Below are positions 25,932 to 37,722 of a stretch of 64,000 bases of DNA, one piece after another. Below the pieces are notes generated by a model, which had not been told where the DNA came from, searched no databases, and saw only the letters and a program-made list of their open reading frames with translations. A program made the position numbers and the translations under genes. Source of the DNA: Paracoccus sp. TOH (GTDB lineage Bacteria; Pseudomonadota; Alphaproteobacteria; Rhodobacterales; Rhodobacteraceae). The stretch covers positions 434,001-498,000 of the forward strand of contig NZ_CP098362.1 in NCBI RefSeq assembly GCF_030388245.1, given 5' to 3'. Within the stretch, counting starts at the first letter, position 1. Each line of letters opens with the position of its first letter.

Positions 25932-28666
25932 CCGCCCTGCCCGACCCTGCCGACGGCCCGCCGGTCGCCGAGATCGCCGGCGTCTCGCTGCGCTATCGCC
26001 AGGCGGTGGCGCTGGACGGGGTGACGCTGGCCATTCCCGCCGGCCGCATGGTCGGGCTGATCGGGCCGGACGGGGTCGGCAAGTCCAGCCTGCTGTCGCT
26101 GGTCGCCGGGGCGCGGGTGATCCAGCAGGGGCAGGTCCGGGTGCTGGGCGGCGACATGGCCGACGGCCGCCACCGCGCCCGTCTCTGCCCGCGCATCGCC
26201 TATATGCCGCAGGGGCTGGGCCGGAACCTTTATCCCACGCTTTCGGTGGCCGAGAACCTGGATTTCTTCGGCCGGCTTTTCGGCCACGGCCCGGCCGAGC
26301 GCGCGCGCCGCATCGACACGCTGCTGGCCGCGACCGGCATGTCGCCGTTTCGCGACCGCCCCGCTGCCAAGCTCTCGGGCGGGATGAAGCAGAAGCTGGG
26401 CCTGTGCTGCGCGCTGATCCACGACCCGGACCTGCTGATCCTGGACGAGCCGACCACCGGCGTCGACCCGCTGTCCCGCCGCCAGTTCTGGGAGCTGATC
26501 GGCCGCATCCGCCGCGACCGCCCGGGCATGAGCGTGATCGTCGCCACCGCCTATATGGAGGAAGCCGCCGGTTTCGACTGGCTGGTGGCGATGGATGCGG
26601 GCCGGGTGCTGGCCACCGGCAGCCCGGCCGAGCTGCTGGAGCGCACGGGGGCCGAGGATCTCGACCGCGCCTTCATCGCGCTGTTGCCCGACAGCGAAAG
26701 GCGGGGGCATGAGCCGGTCCGGATCCCGCCGCGCCGGGCCGACGACGGCGAGACCGCCATCGAGGCGCGGCACCTGACCATGCGCTTCGGCGATTTCACC
26801 GCCGTCGATGACGTCAGTTTCCGCATCGGCAAGGGCGAGATCTTCGGCTTTCTCGGCTCGAACGGCTGCGGCAAGACCACGACGATGAAGATGCTGACCG
26901 GCCTTCTGCAGCCCAGCGAGGGCACGGCGCAGCTGTTCGGAATGGAGGTCGATCCGTCCGACATGGCGGTGCGGCGCCGGGTCGGCTTCATGAGCCAGTC
27001 CTTCTCGCTTTATGCCGAGCTGACGGTGCGGCAGAACCTCGACCTGCACGCACGGCTGTTCGGCATGGCGGCCGGGGCGATCCCGGATCGTGCCCGGCAG
27101 ATGATCGAGCGGTTCGGGCTGGCGGGCGTCGCGGACGAATTGCCCGACGCCCTGCCCCTGGGCATCCGTCAGTGCCTGTCTCTGGCCGTGGCGATGATCC
27201 ACGGTCCCGAGATCCTGATCCTGGACGAGCCGACCTCGGGCGTCGATCCGGTGGCCCGCGACGCCTTCTGGCGCGTCCTGGGCGAGCTGTCGCGCCAGGA
27301 CGGGGTGACGATCTTCGTCTCGACCCATTTCATGAACGAGGCCGAGTGGTGCGACCGCATCTCGCTGATGCATGCCGGCCGGGTGCTGGTCAGCGACACG
27401 GCCGGGGCGATCAAGCGGGTCAAGGGCGCGGCGACGCTGGACGACGCCTTCGTCGCCTATCTGCAGGAGGCGATCGGCGACGAGCCCGCGCCCGCCCCGC
27501 TTGCCGATGCGGCCGAGACGGCGGCCCCGACCGGTGGCTGGTTCAGCCTGCGGCGGATGCTCAGCTATTCCCGGCTGGAATCGCTGCAACTCGGGCGCGA
27601 TCCGATCCGGCTGACGCTGGCGCTGGTCGGCAGCCTGATCCTGATGTTCGTCATCGGCTACGGCATCAACATGGATGTCGAGGATCTGAGCTTCGCCGTG
27701 CTCGACCGCGACCAGACCGCGACCTCGCGCGACTATGTTCTGGACATCGCCGGCTCGCGCTATTTCACCGAAACCGAGCCGCTGGCAGATTACGACCAGA
27801 TGGACGCGCGGATGCGCAGCGGCAACTTGGCACTGGCCATCGAGATCCCATCCGGCTTCGCCCGCGACCTGGCGCGGGGCGGCGCGGTGCAGGTCGGCGC
27901 CTGGATCGACGGCGCCAACCCGACACGGGCCGAGACGGTGCGTGGCTATGTGCAGGGCATGCATGCCGACTGGATCATGCGCAAGACCCGCGAGGCGCAG
28001 GGCGATGCCGCCGTGCAGGGCAGTTTCGAGCTGGTGACGCGGTTCCGCTATAACCCGGACGTGAAAAGCCTGGTCGCCATGGTGCCGGCGGTGATCCCGC
28101 TGCTTCTGCTGCTGATCCCGGCGGTGCTGACCACGCTCAGCGTGGTGCGCGAGAAGGAGCTGGGCTCGATCATCAATTTCTACGTCACGCCCGTCACCCG
28201 GTTGGAATTCCTGATCGGCAAGCAGCTGCCCTATGTGGCGCTGGCGATGCTGAACTTCGGGCTGATGACGGCTTTCGCGGTCTTCGCCTTCCGGGTGCCG
28301 CTGACCGGCAGCTTGCCGGCGCTGGCGCTGGCGGCGGCGCTGTACGTCACCGCCACCACGGCGATGGGGCTGCTGATTTCGTCCTTCATGCGCAGCCAGG
28401 CGGCGGCGCTGTTCGCGACCGTGCTGCTGACCATGATTCCCGGCGCGCAATTTTCGGGGCTGCTGGACCCGGTCTCCTCGCTGCAGGGCGTCGGCCGCGC
28501 CATCGGCGAGGTCTATCCGACCGCGCATTTCATCACCGCCTCGCGCGGGGCCTTTTCCAAAGGGCTGGGTTTCGGCGACCTGGGCATGGCCTTCGCGGCG
28601 CTGGCGGCGGCGGGGCCGCTGATCCTGGGGCTGAGCGCGCTGTTGCTGAGGAAACAGGCGAAATGA
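25928..28666 (+). CDS. rbbA: RbbA-type ABC transporter: two ATPase domains fused to an ABC-2 permease
   Basis: A 912-residue protein, the normal RbbA length. NBD1 has Walker A GPDGVGKS (46-53), LSGGMKQ and [15 protein letters not shown]2 has GSNGCGKT (310-317), the unusual family-typical signature LPLGIRQ in place of LSGGQ, and [12 protein letters not shown]. From about residue 540 an ABC-2 permease follows, with one helix, a large periplasmic domain, then five to six helices. In E. coli RbbA was reported as a ribosome-associated ATPase, while its architecture and neighbours indicate a transporter. It overlaps both neighbours by 4 bp. Confidence 0.93.
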   Translation: MTALPDPADGPPVAEIAGVSLRYRQAVALDGVTLAIPAGRMVGLIGPDGVGKSSLLSLVAGARVIQQGQVRVLGGDMADGRHRARLCPRIAYMPQGLGRNLYPTLSVAENLDFFGRLFGHGPAERARRIDTLLAATGMSPFRDRPAAKLSGGMKQKLGLCCALIHDPDLLILDEPTTGVDPLSRRQFWELIGRIRRDRPGMSVIVATAYMEEAAGFDWLVAMDAGRVLATGSPAELLERTGAEDLDRAFIALLPDSERRGHEPVRIPPRRADDGETAIEARHLTMRFGDFTAVDDVSFRIGKGEIFGFLGSNGCGKTTTMKMLTGLLQPSEGTAQLFGMEVDPSDMAVRRRVGFMSQSFSLYAELTVRQNLDLHARLFGMAAGAIPDRARQMIERFGLAGVADELPDALPLGIRQCLSLAVAMIHGPEILILDEPTSGVDPVARDAFWRVLGELSRQDGVTIFVSTHFMNEAEWCDRISLMHAGRVLVSDTAGAIKRVKGAATLDDAFVAYLQEAIGDEPAPAPLADAAETAAPTGGWFSLRRMLSYSRLESLQLGRDPIRLTLALVGSLILMFVIGYGINMDVEDLSFAVLDRDQTATSRDYVLDIAGSRYFTETEPLADYDQMDARMRSGNLALAIEIPSGFARDLARGGAVQVGAWIDGANPTRAETVRGYVQGMHADWIMRKTREAQGDAAVQGSFELVTRFRYNPDVKSLVAMVPAVIPLLLLLIPAVLTTLSVVREKELGSIINFYVTPVTRLEFLIGKQLPYVALAMLNFGLMTAFAVFAFRVPLTGSLPALALAAALYVTATTAMGLLISSFMRSQAAALFATVLLTMIPGAQFSGLLDPVSSLQGVGRAIGEVYPTAHFITASRGAFSKGLGFGDLGMAFAALAAAGPLILGLSALLLRKQAK

Positions 28667-29775
28667 GGCTGCGCAACGTCTGGAACCTGGGCATCAAGGA
28701 GCTGCGCGGGCTGTGGCGCGACCCGGCCATGCTGCTGCTCATCGTCTATGCCTTCTCGCTGTCGATCTATACCGAGTCGAAGGCGATGCCGGAAAGCCTG
28801 TCCAACGCCGCCATCGCCGTGGTGGACGAGGACCGCTCGGCCCTGTCCGGGCGCATCATCGGCGCCTTTGCCCCGCCCTATTTCGGCACGCCGCGCCTGA
28901 TAACCACCACCGAGATGGACCGCCGCATGGATAAGGGGCTGGACACTTTCGCGCTGGACATCCCGCCCGATTTCCAGCGCGATCTGCTGGCCGGCCGCCA
29001 TCCGGCGATCCAGCTGAACGTCGACGCCACCCGCATGAGCCAGGCCTTCACCGGCAGCGGCTATGTCCAGCGGATCGTCGGCGCCGAGGTGGCCGAGTTC
29101 CTGGCCGGCCACCGCGCGGAAACCGCCCCGCCGGTCGAGCTGGCGCTGCGGGCGCGCTACAATCCGGCGCTGGACGCAGGCTGGTTCGGCGCGATCAACA
29201 GCGTCATCGACGCCGTGACCATGCTGTCGATCATCCTGACCGGCGCCGCGCTGATCCGCGAAAAGGAACATGGCACCGTCGAGCACCTGCTGGTCATGCC
29301 GGTGACGGCGGCCGAGATCATGCTGTCCAAGATCTGGTCCATGGGCCTGGTGGTGCTGCTGGCGTCCAGCTTTGCGATCACCGTGGTGGTGCAGATGGCC
29401 TTGCAGGTGCCGGTGGCGGGCTCGGTGCCGCTGTTCGTCGCCGCGGCGGCGCTGATGCTGTTCGCCACCACCTCGATGGGCATCTTCCTGGCCACGGTGG
29501 CCGGGTCGATGCCGCAATTCGGCCTGCTGCTGATGCTGGTGCTGTTCCCGCTGCAGGTGCTGTCCGGCGGCATGACCCCGCGCGAGAACATGCCCGACAT
29601 CATCCAGGCGCTGATGGCGCTGGCGCCCAACACGCATTTCGTCATCCTGTCGCAGGGCATCCTGTTCCGCGGCGCCGGGCTGGGGGTGGTCTGGCCTCAG
29701 CTTCTGGCGCTGGCGGTGATCGGCAGCGCGCTGTTCTGGCTGGCGCTGCGGCAGTTCCGCCGCTTCCTTGCCTGA
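28663..29775 (+). CDS. yhhJ: YhhJ-like ABC-2 permease
   Basis: 370 residues: one N-terminal helix (about 22-38), a periplasmic domain to about 175, then five to six helices with [26 protein letters not shown] and [16 protein letters not shown], typical of ABC-2 permeases of the YhhJ group. It probably pairs with the permease half of the RbbA-like protein. Last gene of the operon; the substrate is unknown. It overlaps rbbA by 4 bp. Confidence 0.9.
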   Translation: MRLRNVWNLGIKELRGLWRDPAMLLLIVYAFSLSIYTESKAMPESLSNAAIAVVDEDRSALSGRIIGAFAPPYFGTPRLITTTEMDRRMDKGLDTFALDIPPDFQRDLLAGRHPAIQLNVDATRMSQAFTGSGYVQRIVGAEVAEFLAGHRAETAPPVELALRARYNPALDAGWFGAINSVIDAVTMLSIILTGAALIREKEHGTVEHLLVMPVTAAEIMLSKIWSMGLVVLLASSFAITVVVQMALQVPVAGSVPLFVAAAALMLFATTSMGIFLATVAGSMPQFGLLLMLVLFPLQVLSGGMTPRENMPDIIQALMALAPNTHFVILSQGILFRGAGLGVVWPQLLALAVIGSALFWLALRQFRRFLA

Positions 29776-29797
29776 AAGCGGGCTTGCCGGAAACGCC

Positions 29798-30400
29798 TCA
29801 GCGGTCCTGCATCCCCTTGCCGGCCAGGATGCGCGGCGCGGCCTTTTCGATGCGCGCGGCCCGGGTCGCCGATTGCTTGGCCTGCGAGAAATGCAGCACC
29901 CAGCCGCGCCTGCGGCCCGGCGTCAGCGCCTCGAACGCCGCCTTGAACCCGGAATCGCCGTCCAGCCGCTGGACCAGTTCCTCGGGATAGTCCAGGTCGT
30001 CCTTGGGGAAATCGACCTTCAGCCCGGCCTTCTCGATCTCGATGGCCTCGTCGATATAGGCGCGCAGCACCGGCGCCAGCTTCCTGACCCGCGCCGGATC
30101 GGTGAAGTCGATGGTGCGGGACGAGCGCGAGTTCTCGCCCGGCGGCTCCAGGACGCCCTCGGGATCCTTCAGCAGCACGCCCTTGAAGAAGCCCAGCGTC
30201 GCGCGGTCCTTGAAGCCCCAGATGATCGCGACATTGTGGCCGTCCCAGGTATAGACCGGCGAACGCCACTTGAATTCCTCGGTCAGCGGGCTGGCCAGAA
30301 GGATCGCCCGCAGGGCCTCCAGCTCCTGGCGCCAGTCGGTGAGTTCATCGAACAGCGCATCGACCTCGGGGTGCCTGGCGGCGGTCTGCTTGTCGGGCAT
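29798..30400 (-). CDS. YdeI/OmdA-family protein (DUF1801-like)
   Basis: 200 residues. The N-terminal DUF1801 region carries EEFKWRSPVYTWDGHNVAIIWGFKDRA-like features, here WRSPVY and the VAIIWGFKD strand. The C-terminal part has YPEELVQRLD and the basic helix HFSQAKQSATRAARIEK, typical of YdeI proteins with bacteriocin-protection (OmdA) annotation. The molecular role is unresolved. It converges on the YhhJ gene, 22 bp apart. Confidence 0.85.
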   Translation of the reverse strand: MPDKQTAARHPEVDALFDELTDWRQELEALRAILLASPLTEEFKWRSPVYTWDGHNVAIIWGFKDRATLGFFKGVLLKDPEGVLEPPGENSRSSRTIDFTDPARVRKLAPVLRAYIDEAIEIEKAGLKVDFPKDDLDYPEELVQRLDGDSGFKAAFEALTPGRRRGWVLHFSQAKQSATRAARIEKAAPRILAGKGMQDR

Positions 30401-30555
30401 CGTCGGCTTTGCCTTGCTGGTCCGGTCGGCGGCGATTGTGGCGCGGTTCGGTCCGGCTGTCGAGGGGGTGGGGCACCCCGCCCACGGGCCGGGGCGACGG
30501 CGCCGGCGGACTGGGCTATGATGGCTGCCGATGCAACCAACCAGGAGAGCGGAAG

Positions 30556-30765
30556 ATGTCCAGGAAATTCGCGATCGGCGATCATGTCCGCTGGAATTCC
30601 GAGGCCGGCCGCGTCTCGGGCACCATCATCGCCATCCATACCAGCGATTTCGACTACAAGGGGTACCGGCACCGCGCCTCTGAGGACGACCCGCAATACG
30701 AGATCAAGAGCGACAAGACCGATCACATCGCCGCCCACAAGGGCAGCGCGCTGGATCCTGCCTGA
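30556..30765 (+). CDS. DUF2945 (HVA1-family) small protein
   Basis: ATG 30556 behind AGGAGAGCGG gives 69 residues. Features such as FAIGDHVRWNSEAGRVSGTI, the central HTSDFDYKG and the terminal YEIKSDKTDHIAAHK match the DUF2945/HVA1 family, small SH3-like proteins of unknown role found near stress and DNA-repair genes elsewhere. It stands alone between two genes of opposite strand. Confidence 0.88.
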   Translation: MSRKFAIGDHVRWNSEAGRVSGTIIAIHTSDFDYKGYRHRASEDDPQYEIKSDKTDHIAAHKGSALDPA

Positions 30766-30836
30766 ACACGCCAGCGGCAAAGGCCGCGGCCTGAAACCGG
30801 CGGCGCGACACGGCCGCGCCGCCCGGGGTCAGCCGA

Positions 30837-31772
30837 TCAATAAGGGCTGTCCTCGAAATAGAACTTATCGGCGTTCTCGGGGGTGATGAGCTCCGAGGTC
30901 AGGATGAACTCGCCGCTCATCGGCGCCGCGCCGGTCAGGCCAAGCGCGGTCATCTCGATCGCGGTCGAGATCATCGAGGGCGGATAGGTCACGTTCACTG
31001 GCACCGCCTTGTCGCCATTGCGGATGCGGTCGACCATCTCCTTCATGCCGGCGCCGCCGACGACGATCATCTCGCCCTCGCGCCCGGCCTGCTCGATGGC
31101 GGCCAGCGCGCCGACCGCCTGGTCGTCGTCGGCCGCCCAGACCGCGTCGATTTCCGGGAAGCGCGACAGGTAGTCCTGCATCAGGTTGAAGGCGTTGTCG
31201 CGGTTCCAGTTGGCGTGATCCATCGCCAGCACCTCGATGCCCGAACCCTCCAGCGCCGCCTGGAAGCCCGCCACCCGCTCGTTGTCCACGGTCGAGGCGA
31301 TGCCGCGCATCACCACCACCTTGGCGCCGTCCTCCAGCGTGTCGGCGAAATACTTGCCGGCGGTGCGGCCGAAACTGTCATTGTCGCCGGCGACATACAG
31401 GTTCTCGATGCCCTCCTGGCTCAGGCCGCGGTCCACCACCGTCACCCAGACGCCGCTTTCGGCGATGCGCTGCACCGGCGCGGTCAGCGGCTCGGATTCG
31501 AAGGGCAGCACCACCAGCGCGTCGATGTTGCGCGTGGCCACCATGTCCTCGAGGTCCGAGACCTGCTGGCCCGGGTCCGAGGTGGTGGTCAGCACGAAGT
31601 CGAGGTCGGGATTGGCGGCCTTGAGCCGCTCGACCGTGCGCTCGGCATGGAAGTTCAGCGCCCCCGCCCAGCCATGCGTCGCGGCCGGGATCGAGATGCC
31701 GATGGTCTCGGCCAGCGCCGGCCCGGCGCACAGGCCGATCAGCGCCGTGGTGGCGATCAGGGTTTTCTTCAT
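30837..31772 (-). CDS. Periplasmic sugar-binding protein of a ribose-type ABC transporter
   Basis: 311 residues with a standard signal peptide (MKKTLIATTALIGLCAGPALA, cleavage after about residue 21). The mature part is a type I periplasmic-binding fold (Peripla_BP_4): TIGISIPAATHGW, VVDRGLS, AADDDQAVGALAAIEQAG. It delivers a sugar or polyol to the permease encoded directly upstream. Last gene of the five-gene operon headed by the isomerase gene. Confidence 0.92.
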   Translation of the reverse strand: MKKTLIATTALIGLCAGPALAETIGISIPAATHGWAGALNFHAERTVERLKAANPDLDFVLTTTSDPGQQVSDLEDMVATRNIDALVVLPFESEPLTAPVQRIAESGVWVTVVDRGLSQEGIENLYVAGDNDSFGRTAGKYFADTLEDGAKVVVMRGIASTVDNERVAGFQAALEGSGIEVLAMDHANWNRDNAFNLMQDYLSRFPEIDAVWAADDDQAVGALAAIEQAGREGEMIVVGGAGMKEMVDRIRNGDKAVPVNVTYPPSMISTAIEMTALGLTGAAPMSGEFILTSELITPENADKFYFEDSPY

Positions 31773-31799
31773 GATGGTTATCCCTCCCTCAGGTTAAGT

Positions 31800-32803
31800 T
31801 CAGCGGGCCGCGCCGGTATTGCGCTGCAGCACGACCGCAAGGATGATGACGACGCCCTGGATGGCCCCGTTCAGATAGGGGCTGACGAAATCGGTCAGGT
31901 TCAGCAGGTTGCCGATCAGCGACAGGATCAGCACGCCGACCACCGTGCCCCAGACCCGGCCGAAGCCGCCCTTCAGCAATGTGCCGCCGATGATGACCGC
32001 GGCGATGGCCTCCAGTTCCCACAACAGGCCGGTGGTGGCCGAGGCCGAGCCGAGCCGCGGCACATACATCACCACCGCGATGCCGACCAGCAGGCCCAGG
32101 ATCGCATAGGTGGCGAGCTTCACCCGCGCCACCGCGACCGAGGAATAGCGCGCCACCTTCTCGTTCGAGCCGATGGCGGCGCAATGCCGGCCGAAGGCGG
32201 TGTGGCGCATCACCACCTCGCCCAGCACCGCCAGCAGGGCGAAGACGATGATCGGCCAGCTGATGCCGAACAGCCCGCCGTAATAGACCGGGCGGTAAAG
32301 CTCGCGCAGCTGATAGCCCAGCGACAGCGTGCCGCCATCGGCCAGCCAGGTGACCAGGCTGCGATAGATGCCCATGGTGCCCAGCGTCAGGATGAAGGCC
32401 TCGATCCCCGCCCGGGTGATCAGGACGCCGTTGATGAACCCGGCCGCCAGCCCGGCCAGCAGCGCCAGCGCGACGCCCAGCAGCAGCACCGCCAGCCCGT
32501 CGCCCATGCTGCCGGCCAGCAGGTTCATCACCAGGATCATCAGCCCGGCGACGAAGGCCGCCATCGAGCCCACCGACAGGTCGAGCCCGCCCGCCGTGAT
32601 CACGAAGGTCATGCCGATGGCGATGATGCCGATGAAGGCCGAACGCGCCAGCACGTTGGTGATGTTGGCATAGCTGAGGAAATTCGGGTTCAACGCCATG
32701 CCGATCAGCACCAGCACCACCAGCGCCACCAGCGGGCCGATGACCCGCAGGTCCGGTCGGCGGGCGCCCCTCGCCCGGTTTTTCGTGATGCTGGCGGTGC
32801 CGC

Positions 32804-32807
<4 letters not shown>
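31800..32807 (-). CDS. Ribose-type (RbsC) ABC transporter permease
   Basis: ATG 32807, overlapping the ATPase stop as ATGA, gives 335 residues; the frame is open much further upstream but antisense in phase to the ATPase gene. About ten helices with the BPD_transp_2 signatures IGMTFVITAGGLDLSVGS, RAGIEAFILTLGTMGI and AVIIGGTLLKGGFGRVWGT. It forms the inner-membrane channel for the sugar bound by the neighbouring periplasmic protein. Confidence 0.93.
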
Positions 32808-34305
<1,498 letters not shown>

Positions 34306-34309
<4 letters not shown>

Positions 34310-35445
34310 GGCATCACCTCGACGAAGGCCGCGTCCCGGGCGTGCGAGCGCAGGCAGGCGTCGATGAAGCAAAGCCCCTCCAGCCCGTCCTCGATCCCCG
34401 GCAGCGCCAGATGCCCGGGCAGCGGCCGGCCGGCCTGCCGGGCGCGGATCGCCTCGGCCGCCTCGGCATAGAGATTGCCGAAACCCTCCAGATAGCCTTC
34501 GGGATGGCCGGGCGGCACGCGGCTGAGGCGGTCGAGCCCGGGCGCGGTGCCCGGCCCGGCGCGGCGCAGCTTCTGCGCCGGCTGGCCGAAGCGGGTGAAC
34601 CACAGCGTCTCGGGCGTCTCATGTGCCCATTCCAGGCCGGCCTTGTCGCCGTAGACGCGCAGCTTCAGCCCGTTTTCGGTCCCCGGCGCCACCTGAGAAA
34701 CCCACAGCATCCCCTTGGCACCGTTGGCATAACGCATCAGGACATGCGCATTGTCGTCCAGCCGGCGACCGGGCACGAAGCTGGACAGGTCGGCCGCGAT
34801 GCGCTCGGGCCGCATGCCGGTGACGAAGCGTGCCAGTTGGAAGGCATGGGTGCCGATGTCGCCGATCACGCCGCCCGCCCCGGCCCGTGCCGGGTCGCCG
34901 CGCCATTCGGCCTGCTTGCTGCGGCTTTCCTCGGTCAGCCAGTCCTGCGCATATTCGACCTGCACCAGCCGCAGCCGGCCCAGGTCGCCGCGCGCGATCA
35001 TGGCGCGGGCCTGACGGATCTGCGGATAGGCCGAGTAATTATGCGTCAGCACGAACAGCGCGTCCGAGCCGCGCGCCAGTTCGGCCAGCTCGCGGCCCTG
35101 CTCCAGCGTAGCGGTCATCGGCTTGTCGCAGATCACATGGATGCCCTGGGCCAGAAAGGCGCGGGCGACGGGGAAATGCAGGTGGTTCGGCGTGCAGATT
35201 GCCACCGCCTCGATCCCGTCCGGACGCGCCGCCTCGGCCCGCGCCATCTCGTGGAAATCGTCATAGCTGCGGGCGATCCCGGCCTCGGCGGCGCTGGCCG
35301 CCGCCTTTTCGGCGGTCGAGGACAGCGCGCCCGCCAGCAGCCGGAAGCGGTTGTCGAGCCGCGCCGCGATGCGGTGCACGTTGCCGATCATGGCGCCGGC
35401 GCCGCCGCCGACCATGCCCAGCCGGATGGGGACATGCTGCCGCAT
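34306..35445 (-). CDS. Gfo/Idh/MocA-family oxidoreductase
   Basis: ATG 35445 gives 379 residues. The Rossmann start is RLGMVGGGAGAMIGNVHR (about 7-24). AICTPNHLHF and the catalytic region HVICDKPMTATLEQG carry the conserved EKP-like lysine (DKP). GGVIGDIGTHAFQL is the C-domain motif with the conserved Asp/His. It probably oxidises a cyclic sugar or inositol derivative with NAD(P), acting after import by the same operon. It starts 1 nt after the isomerase stop. Confidence 0.9.
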
Positions 35446-35446
35446 T

Positions 35447-36505
35447 TCAGCCCCCCAGCCCCAGCATCCGCAGGTTGGCGGCCCGGTCGGCGCCGCCATC
35501 GGCGAAATCGTCGAAGCTGCGGTCGGTGACGCGGATGATGTGGTCGCGCACGAAGGCCGCCCCTTCGCGCGCGCCGTCCTCGGGATGCTTCAGCGCGCAT
35601 TCCCATTCCACCACCGCCCAGCCGTCGAAATCCATCGCGGCCAGCTTGGAGAAGATCGCCCTGAAATCGACCTGGCCGTCGCCGGGACTGCGGAAACGCC
35701 CCGCCCGGTTGAGCCAGGGCTGATAGCCGCCATAGACGCCCTGCCGGCCTGTCGGGTTGAACTCGGCATCCTTGATGTGGACCATGCCGATGCGTTCGGC
35801 ATAGATGTCCAGATTGGCAAGGTAATCAAGCTGTTGCAGCAGATAATGCGAAGGATCGTAAAGCATCTTCGCCCGCGGGTGCTGGTCCACGCGGTCCAGG
35901 AACATCTCGAAGCTGGCGCCGTCGTGCAGATCCTCGCCGGGATGGATCTCGAAGCAGATGTCGACCCCGCGCGCATCGGCATGGTCGAGGATCGGCCGCC
36001 AGCGCGCCGCCAGCGCGTCGAAGGCCGCCTCGACCAGCCCCGCCGGGCGCTGCGGCCAAGGGTAGAAATAAGGCCAGGCCAGCGCGCCGGAAAAGGCCGC
36101 CATCCGGTCCAGGCCCAGATTGGCCGAGGCGTCGATGGTCTTGCGGACCTGATCCACCGCCCATTCCTGCCGCGCCGCCGGATTGCCGCGCAGCGCCGCC
36201 GGGGCGAAACCGTCGAAAGCCTCGTCGAAGGCCGGATGCACCGCGACCAGCTGGCCCTGGATATGGGCGGAAAGCTCGGTGATCTCGACCCCGTTCTGCG
36301 CCGCCCTGCCCCGCAACTCGTCGCAATAGTCGCGCGAGGACGCGGCCCGCTCCAGGTCGATCAGCGCCTCGGCCCCCGACGGCAGCTGCACCCCCAGAAA
36401 GCCGCAATCCGCAGCCCATGCGGTGATGCCGGCAAAGCTGTCGAACGGTGGCGCACTGCCGACGAACTGGGCCAGGAACAGCCCGGGCCCCTTGATTGTC
36501 CTCAT
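35447..36505 (-). CDS. Sugar phosphate isomerase/epimerase (xylose isomerase-like TIM barrel)
   Basis: ATG 36505, preceded by GGGGGGAAG, gives 352 residues. Metal-ligand regions of the AP-endonuclease/xylose isomerase-like barrel are visible: ICFEIHPGEDLHD (Glu), LYDPSHYLLQQ (Asp/His), VHIKDAEFNP (His, Asp) and VVEWECALK (Glu). First gene of the minus-strand sugar operon. With the dehydrogenase it probably works on the imported sugar or inositol-like compound; exact reaction unknown. Confidence 0.9.
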   Translation of the reverse strand: MRTIKGPGLFLAQFVGSAPPFDSFAGITAWAADCGFLGVQLPSGAEALIDLERAASSRDYCDELRGRAAQNGVEITELSAHIQGQLVAVHPAFDEAFDGFAPAALRGNPAARQEWAVDQVRKTIDASANLGLDRMAAFSGALAWPYFYPWPQRPAGLVEAAFDALAARWRPILDHADARGVDICFEIHPGEDLHDGASFEMFLDRVDQHPRAKMLYDPSHYLLQQLDYLANLDIYAERIGMVHIKDAEFNPTGRQGVYGGYQPWLNRAGRFRSPGDGQVDFRAIFSKLAAMDFDGWAVVEWECALKHPEDGAREGAAFVRDHIIRVTDRSFDDFADGGADRAANLRMLGLGG

Positions 36506-36542
36506 CTTCCCCCCAGACGGATTCACTCGGGACCGACCATGA

Positions 36543-36588
36543 TGTAATCGGTTTCAGATGAAGGTCTCACAAGATGAAATGGTTTACA
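36543..36588. promoter_or_regulatory. Two LacI-type operator-like sites between divergent genes
   Basis: TGTAATCGGTTTCA (36543-36556) fits the pattern TGnAAnCGnTTnCA, and TGAAATGGTTTACA (36575-36588) differs from it only at one centre base. The centres are 32 bp apart, about three helical turns. The sites sit between the isomerase operon and the LacI-family gene, so the regulator probably represses one or both. Confidence 0.65.
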
Positions 36589-36640
36589 ACGGGGTTTTTT
36601 GCGCTATCCATCAGGGAAAATCGCGATTGCGCAGGACCGA

Positions 36641-37660
36641 GTGACCAGAACCGGCAGACCGCCCCGAATCCAGGATGTTGCAAGGCTTGCCGGGGTTTCG
36701 GCCGCCACGGTCAGCCGCGTGCTGTCGAATCCCGCCATCGTGGCCGAGACCACCCGCCTTGCGGTCGAGGAAGCCATCGCCGAAACCGGCTACACGCTGA
36801 ATGTGACGGCGCGGAACCTGCGCCAGCAGCAGGTGGGTGGCGTGCTGGCGCTGGTTCCCAACCTGGCCAATCCGTTCTTTTCGCAAATCCTGTCGGGGAT
36901 CGCCGAGGTGCTGCGCGGCAACGCGCTGAACCTGCTGGTGCTGGACACCACCGCGCGCGGCAGCGCCGGCCCCGAGGCGATCGGCGCCTATCTGACGCGG
37001 TCGCACTCGGACGGGGTGATCGTGCTGGACGGCAACCTGGATGCGGCGCTGTTCCGGCAAACCAGCTGCCCGCCGGTGGTGCAGGCCTGCGAATGGATCG
37101 GGGGGTTGTCGGCGCCAAGGGTGCTGGCCGACAATGCCGAGGGCGGGCGGCTGGCGATCCGGCACCTGACCGGGCTTGGCCATCGCCGCATCCTGCACCT
37201 GACCGGCCCCGAGGGGAATTCGCTGACCGTCTCGCGCCGTGCCGGGGTTCTTGCGGGGCTGGAGGCGGCGGGCGTGACGGCCGGTATCGCGCTGCCGGGG
37301 GATTTTTCGCTGCGCTCGGGCCATGCGGCGGCGCAGCGCATTCTGGCGCTGGCCGAGCCGCCGACGGCCATCTTCTGCGACAATGACGAAATGGCCATCG
37401 GCCTGATCAACGGGCTGGTGCAGGGCGGGTTGCGGGTGCCCGAGGACATCTCGGTGGTCGGTTTCGACAATATCGAGATGTCCGCCTATACCCTGCCGCC
37501 GCTGACCACGATCCGGCAGCACCGGGCGCGGCTGGGCCGCCATGCCGCCAACGCGCTCTTGGCGCTGATCGACGGCCAGCCCTGCCCCGAGGAGGAGATC
37601 CTGCCGGTCGAGCTGCTGGTCCGCGCCAGCACCGCCGCCCCGATGGCCGCCCCCGCCTGA
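36641..37660 (+). CDS. LacI-family transcriptional regulator of the sugar operon
   Basis: GTG 36641 after GCAGGA gives 339 residues; an earlier TTG in the same frame lacks support. The helix-turn-helix RIQDVARLAGVSAATVSRVLSNP (about 8-30) is classic LacI, with a hinge near RNLRQQQ. The effector domain has LVPNLANPFFSQILSGI and AIFCDNDEMAIGLINGL. Divergent from the sugar operon and probably induced by its substrate or a derivative. Confidence 0.93.
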   Translation: MTRTGRPPRIQDVARLAGVSAATVSRVLSNPAIVAETTRLAVEEAIAETGYTLNVTARNLRQQQVGGVLALVPNLANPFFSQILSGIAEVLRGNALNLLVLDTTARGSAGPEAIGAYLTRSHSDGVIVLDGNLDAALFRQTSCPPVVQACEWIGGLSAPRVLADNAEGGRLAIRHLTGLGHRRILHLTGPEGNSLTVSRRAGVLAGLEAAGVTAGIALPGDFSLRSGHAAAQRILALAEPPTAIFCDNDEMAIGLINGLVQGGLRVPEDISVVGFDNIEMSAYTLPPLTTIRQHRARLGRHAANALLALIDGQPCPEEEILPVELLVRASTAAPMAAPA

Positions 37661-37677
37661 CCGACCTTCCATGACAA

Positions 37678-37703
37678 GGCGGCCGGCTGTGACGCCGGCC
37701 GCC
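37678..37703. terminator. Strong hairpin between converging genes
   Basis: GGCGGCCGGC, loop TGTGAC, GCCGGCCGCC: a perfect 10-bp stem between the stops of the LacI regulator and the RTX protein. It can serve both strands. The T run is short (CGTTTCG). Confidence 0.75.
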
Positions 37704-37722
37704 CGTTTCGAGGAATCGCCGC

